A stretch of DNA of 64,000 nt from Typha latifolia. Taxonomy: Eukaryota > Streptophyta > Magnoliopsida > Poales > Typhaceae. Both the position numbers and the translations under genes were made by a program. How positions within the stretch are numbered: position 1 is the first letter of the stretch; each line of letters begins with the position of its first letter. This document shows, in pieces, positions 61,537-64,000 of the stretch. Location of the stretch: NCBI GenBank assembly GCA_019914945.1, contig CM034110.1, positions 9,751,808 to 9,815,807 on the forward strand, written 5' to 3'. The notes below the pieces were generated by a model. It had not been told where the DNA came from. It did not search any database and worked only from the letters and a program-made list of their open reading frames with translations.

Positions 61537-62764
61537 CGCCTGAGTTGCAAAAATAGTAATTCAACAGATGTAGGGTATTCTATCAACAAGAAAAGAATAT
61601 GTTCCGCGAATAAGTAAAATCGAGAACTACTAAGACTTAGGTCAAAAAGGAATGAAGAACTACGAAATGAAAATTTTAAAATTAAAAAAAAAACACTATA
61701 CATCACGAAACCACAAAAATCCAATAAAAACATAGCATCTTTCGAGTACCAGCAAGAAAAAGATTGAAACTTGCTTCGAGAAAAGAGATGTAGAGCCGTG
61801 AAGTTTTTCCCGCAGAATGATCGAAGAGCCACAGATACTCTACCACCCAAAGGGGCAAATATTACAAACTACCGAAACAGCACACCGGTCGGTCACTGGG
61901 GAAGGAGCGGAAGAAGACAGAGAACAGTCGAAAAAGATAGAATAGAAGGCTTTTTTTAAGCCTTAAAGGCCATTGTTATGGGCCCCACTTTTTAATTCAT
62001 GAACGTCCATATCTTTCTCAAAGAAAAACAAAAATATTCAAGAACGAAGACTCCTTGCCACTCCGCTTCAATCCTCGGTTTCACTGATCTAATTTTCCAG
62101 TAAGAAACGGCATATGTAATACCTAACCTTCTTTCCCATAATACCCTCCCAAGTATATTTTTTTTTTTTCCTTAACCAAGTCTTTTCTGCAATTCTGCAT
62201 CAAATTGTTTCCAATAAAATGGTTCCTGAAATTAAATAACACTTTCCAGCGTTATTTAGAAGGCAATATTTTCATTAAATTTGCGCTTCCTTTGCTCATT
62301 ACAAAAAATATACAAATTTACCTGGTTTTCTGATTCTTGCAAATCCATCTGCTAGTGCACCAGTTCTTTCATTTTGCAAGGAAAACACACCTCAAGAAGA
62401 GGAGACATAAAATATAATATTTCAAAACACAAAACAAAAACAAAAAAATCCTTCTCCATGAAGAATAAATCATTATTCCAATCTACAAAAATAGGAAACA
62501 AACTATACAGCCATCGTATTTTTGGTAGTCTACGTATAATGAAAAAGTTGAATCATCAACTCAGATGCACTTTTCTACAAAATTATACATGCTTGAAGAA
62601 TACAATTCATTTAACTCATTTGGTAAATTAGTCAGAAGGCCCGAGTGCCAAATGCCAATTCAACATTGTCCAGGATCAGTGCAGCATGGTTAATTTGAGA
62701 AAGTGACCCAACTTTGCTTCATCAAATGTAATCCAATGCTTTTATTGATGGTATTATTTTTGCT
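61537..62764. other. sulfurtransferase 5' leader and intergenic region
   Basis: It contains the probable non-coding first exon (donor after 61750) and first intron of the sulfurtransferase gene, then the promoter, then AT-rich spacer to the stop of the next gene. Confidence 0.6.
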
Positions 62765-64000
62765 TCACTCCATCTTCCTCCTGACAAGTCCTTTGAAGAA
62801 ATCAAAGCTGCAACACATATGATGGATAAGATACTATGATTGGCTAGGCATCACTGCTAGTTTTATATACTTAAATTTTAATAACCTCAAGCAGATATTT
62901 TTACCATGGCACCAATCCAAGATCAAAGGTAAATGAATTTGCAACAACGGTAGCTTTAAAGAAAATAAAGTTAGGATTATAAAATCAGTTTATGCTCATG
63001 ATCACAAGAGGAATATCCAACTATTCCAATCAATATATTTAGCAGTTGGCAGCTTTCAAGCATGCATAGAAGAGTGTGCAGAATCTATTGCATGACAAAA
63101 ATCCTCATCCCATCTATAATGTCTGCCATCTTTGGCTCATCTTAATCATCACTAGTTGCTGAGACCATCCTAACAGCCCCGTAAGTTCTAGATAAGTGAA
63201 TGCTTTTCTAGTGTCTAGCATGTCCTATCTCCTTCGTAAAGTTTTTGCTCGTTTTTCTCAGAATTTCATCTAGAATATGCATTAAAGTCAATAATTAAAA
63301 TCCATTGTTGTATATGGAGAACTGAAAGAATAGATAATAGGTATACCTATTGCCATCAGGGTGCAGCTCATAAGTCTTGTTGTCCTCATCAGTAGCCAGT
63401 AAATATCCAGAGGATGTCAAACCCTGTATGATGCTACAAAAATTAAATGAATGAAAATAACTTTACAAATGTTACCATTTGTATCCACCTGAATTGTAAC
63501 TACAGTATCTTCTACAGGTTGTCCCTCATGTTTTTCTTGTATGACAACTTTTTGGCCACTGCATACATAACAAAGATTACCTTAGCAAAGGCATCGCGAT
63601 GATATCTCAATAAAGAGGCAGAAACAAATAGTTGTACATCTGTATTTTTTTCAAGGAAAATGCCTTCAACTACGACAGCCTTAAATGCAGAATATGGAGT
63701 TGCAGAATAGAAAGACACCTATGCACCAGATATATCATTTTTATCTGCATAAGCATAATGAACTACAATAATTGTTAAATTTCTTCAACCTGTGAAGCCA
63801 TGTCGTACAGTACAGCTCCTCAAGAACCTGAAAGCCTGAAAAAGAAGAGCAAAGAAACAGGGCATTTTAATTATCACAGTTATATAATCTGAACTGGTTA
63901 TATAGAAACCATTAAGTTGCTAGTTACCTTGATTCAAGAATATCTCCAATAGATTTTCAAATTTATTAAAAAAATAAGCAAGTATTTCTTCCCTCTTAAG
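62765..64000 (-). CDS. HCS1: biotin holocarboxylase synthetase (biotin--protein ligase), C-terminal exons only
   Basis: It attaches biotin to acetyl-CoA carboxylase and other carboxylases, using ATP. Only the 3' end of the gene is in the window; it continues past 64000. Exons (minus) are 64000-63928 (open at the window edge), 63835-63790, 63558-63489, 63423-63347 and 62807-62765. They join to read LKREEILAYFFNKFE, GFQVLEELYCTTWLHSG, VVIQEKHEGQPVEDTVVTIQ, GLTSSGYLLATDEDNKTYELH and finally FDFFKGLVRRKME. These match the C-terminal domain of plant HCS1, including the GLTSSGYLL and YELHPDGN signatures. The catalytic GRGR motif and biotin site lie upstream, outside the window. Confidence 0.92.

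Noticed and set aside
61485..61850. Possible mitochondrial presequence joined to the sulfurtransferase
   Set aside because: The frame has no ATG, and splicing to the next exon puts it out of frame, so it is treated as leader RNA (see the finding).

Overview
This is nuclear genomic DNA from a flowering plant. The evidence is intron-split genes with GT-AG (and two GC-AG) junctions, long AT-rich intergenic DNA full of microsatellites and transposon remnants, and plant-only families (NCED, YUCCA, germin-like, PLS-class PPR, patellin). The contrast between GC-rich coding stretches and AT-rich introns fits a monocot, but I cannot fix the lineage from sequence alone.

Layout. 1-1500: 3' part of an intronless 9-cis-epoxycarotenoid dioxygenase (ABA synthesis). 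1501-9543: gene-free, with a probable Ty1/copia LTR plus primer-binding site. 9544-10992: a YUCCA flavin monooxygenase (auxin synthesis) with two G-boxes upstream. 12504-20778: a germin-like protein (GLP) cluster of four intact two-exon genes and one decayed fragment. It is interrupted by a dead Bud20/ZNF593-type zinc-finger gene and a degenerate copia polyprotein. Two of the GLP genes are a recent duplication differing by one residue. 23852-26405: a three-exon beta-tubulin.

26832-38043: a berberine-bridge-enzyme-like (BBE-like) cluster with two identical tRNA-Asp genes. BBE-1 (+) is followed by the broken tail of a PPR gene. BBE-2 (+) is followed by the intact PPR gene, and a frameshifted third BBE copy lies on the minus strand. 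The layout shows that a BBE-PPR block was duplicated and the second PPR copy was lost. BBE-2 has replaced the cysteine that normally makes the second covalent bond to FAD.

39251-64000: mostly single-copy housekeeping genes. These are a patellin (SEC14-GOLD), a 21-exon organellar Twinkle primase-helicase, a divergently transcribed PPR protein, a cytosolic-type mercaptopyruvate/thiosulfate sulfurtransferase, and the C-terminal exons of biotin holocarboxylase synthetase. The Twinkle/PPR pair shares a promoter of about 450 bp that contains a MITE-like inverted-repeat element.

No operon-like logic is expected. The accessory part is the two defence-associated multigene clusters (GLP and BBE-like), where duplication, decay and active-site change can be read directly. 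Exon coordinates were worked out by eye from splice signals and reading-frame continuity.
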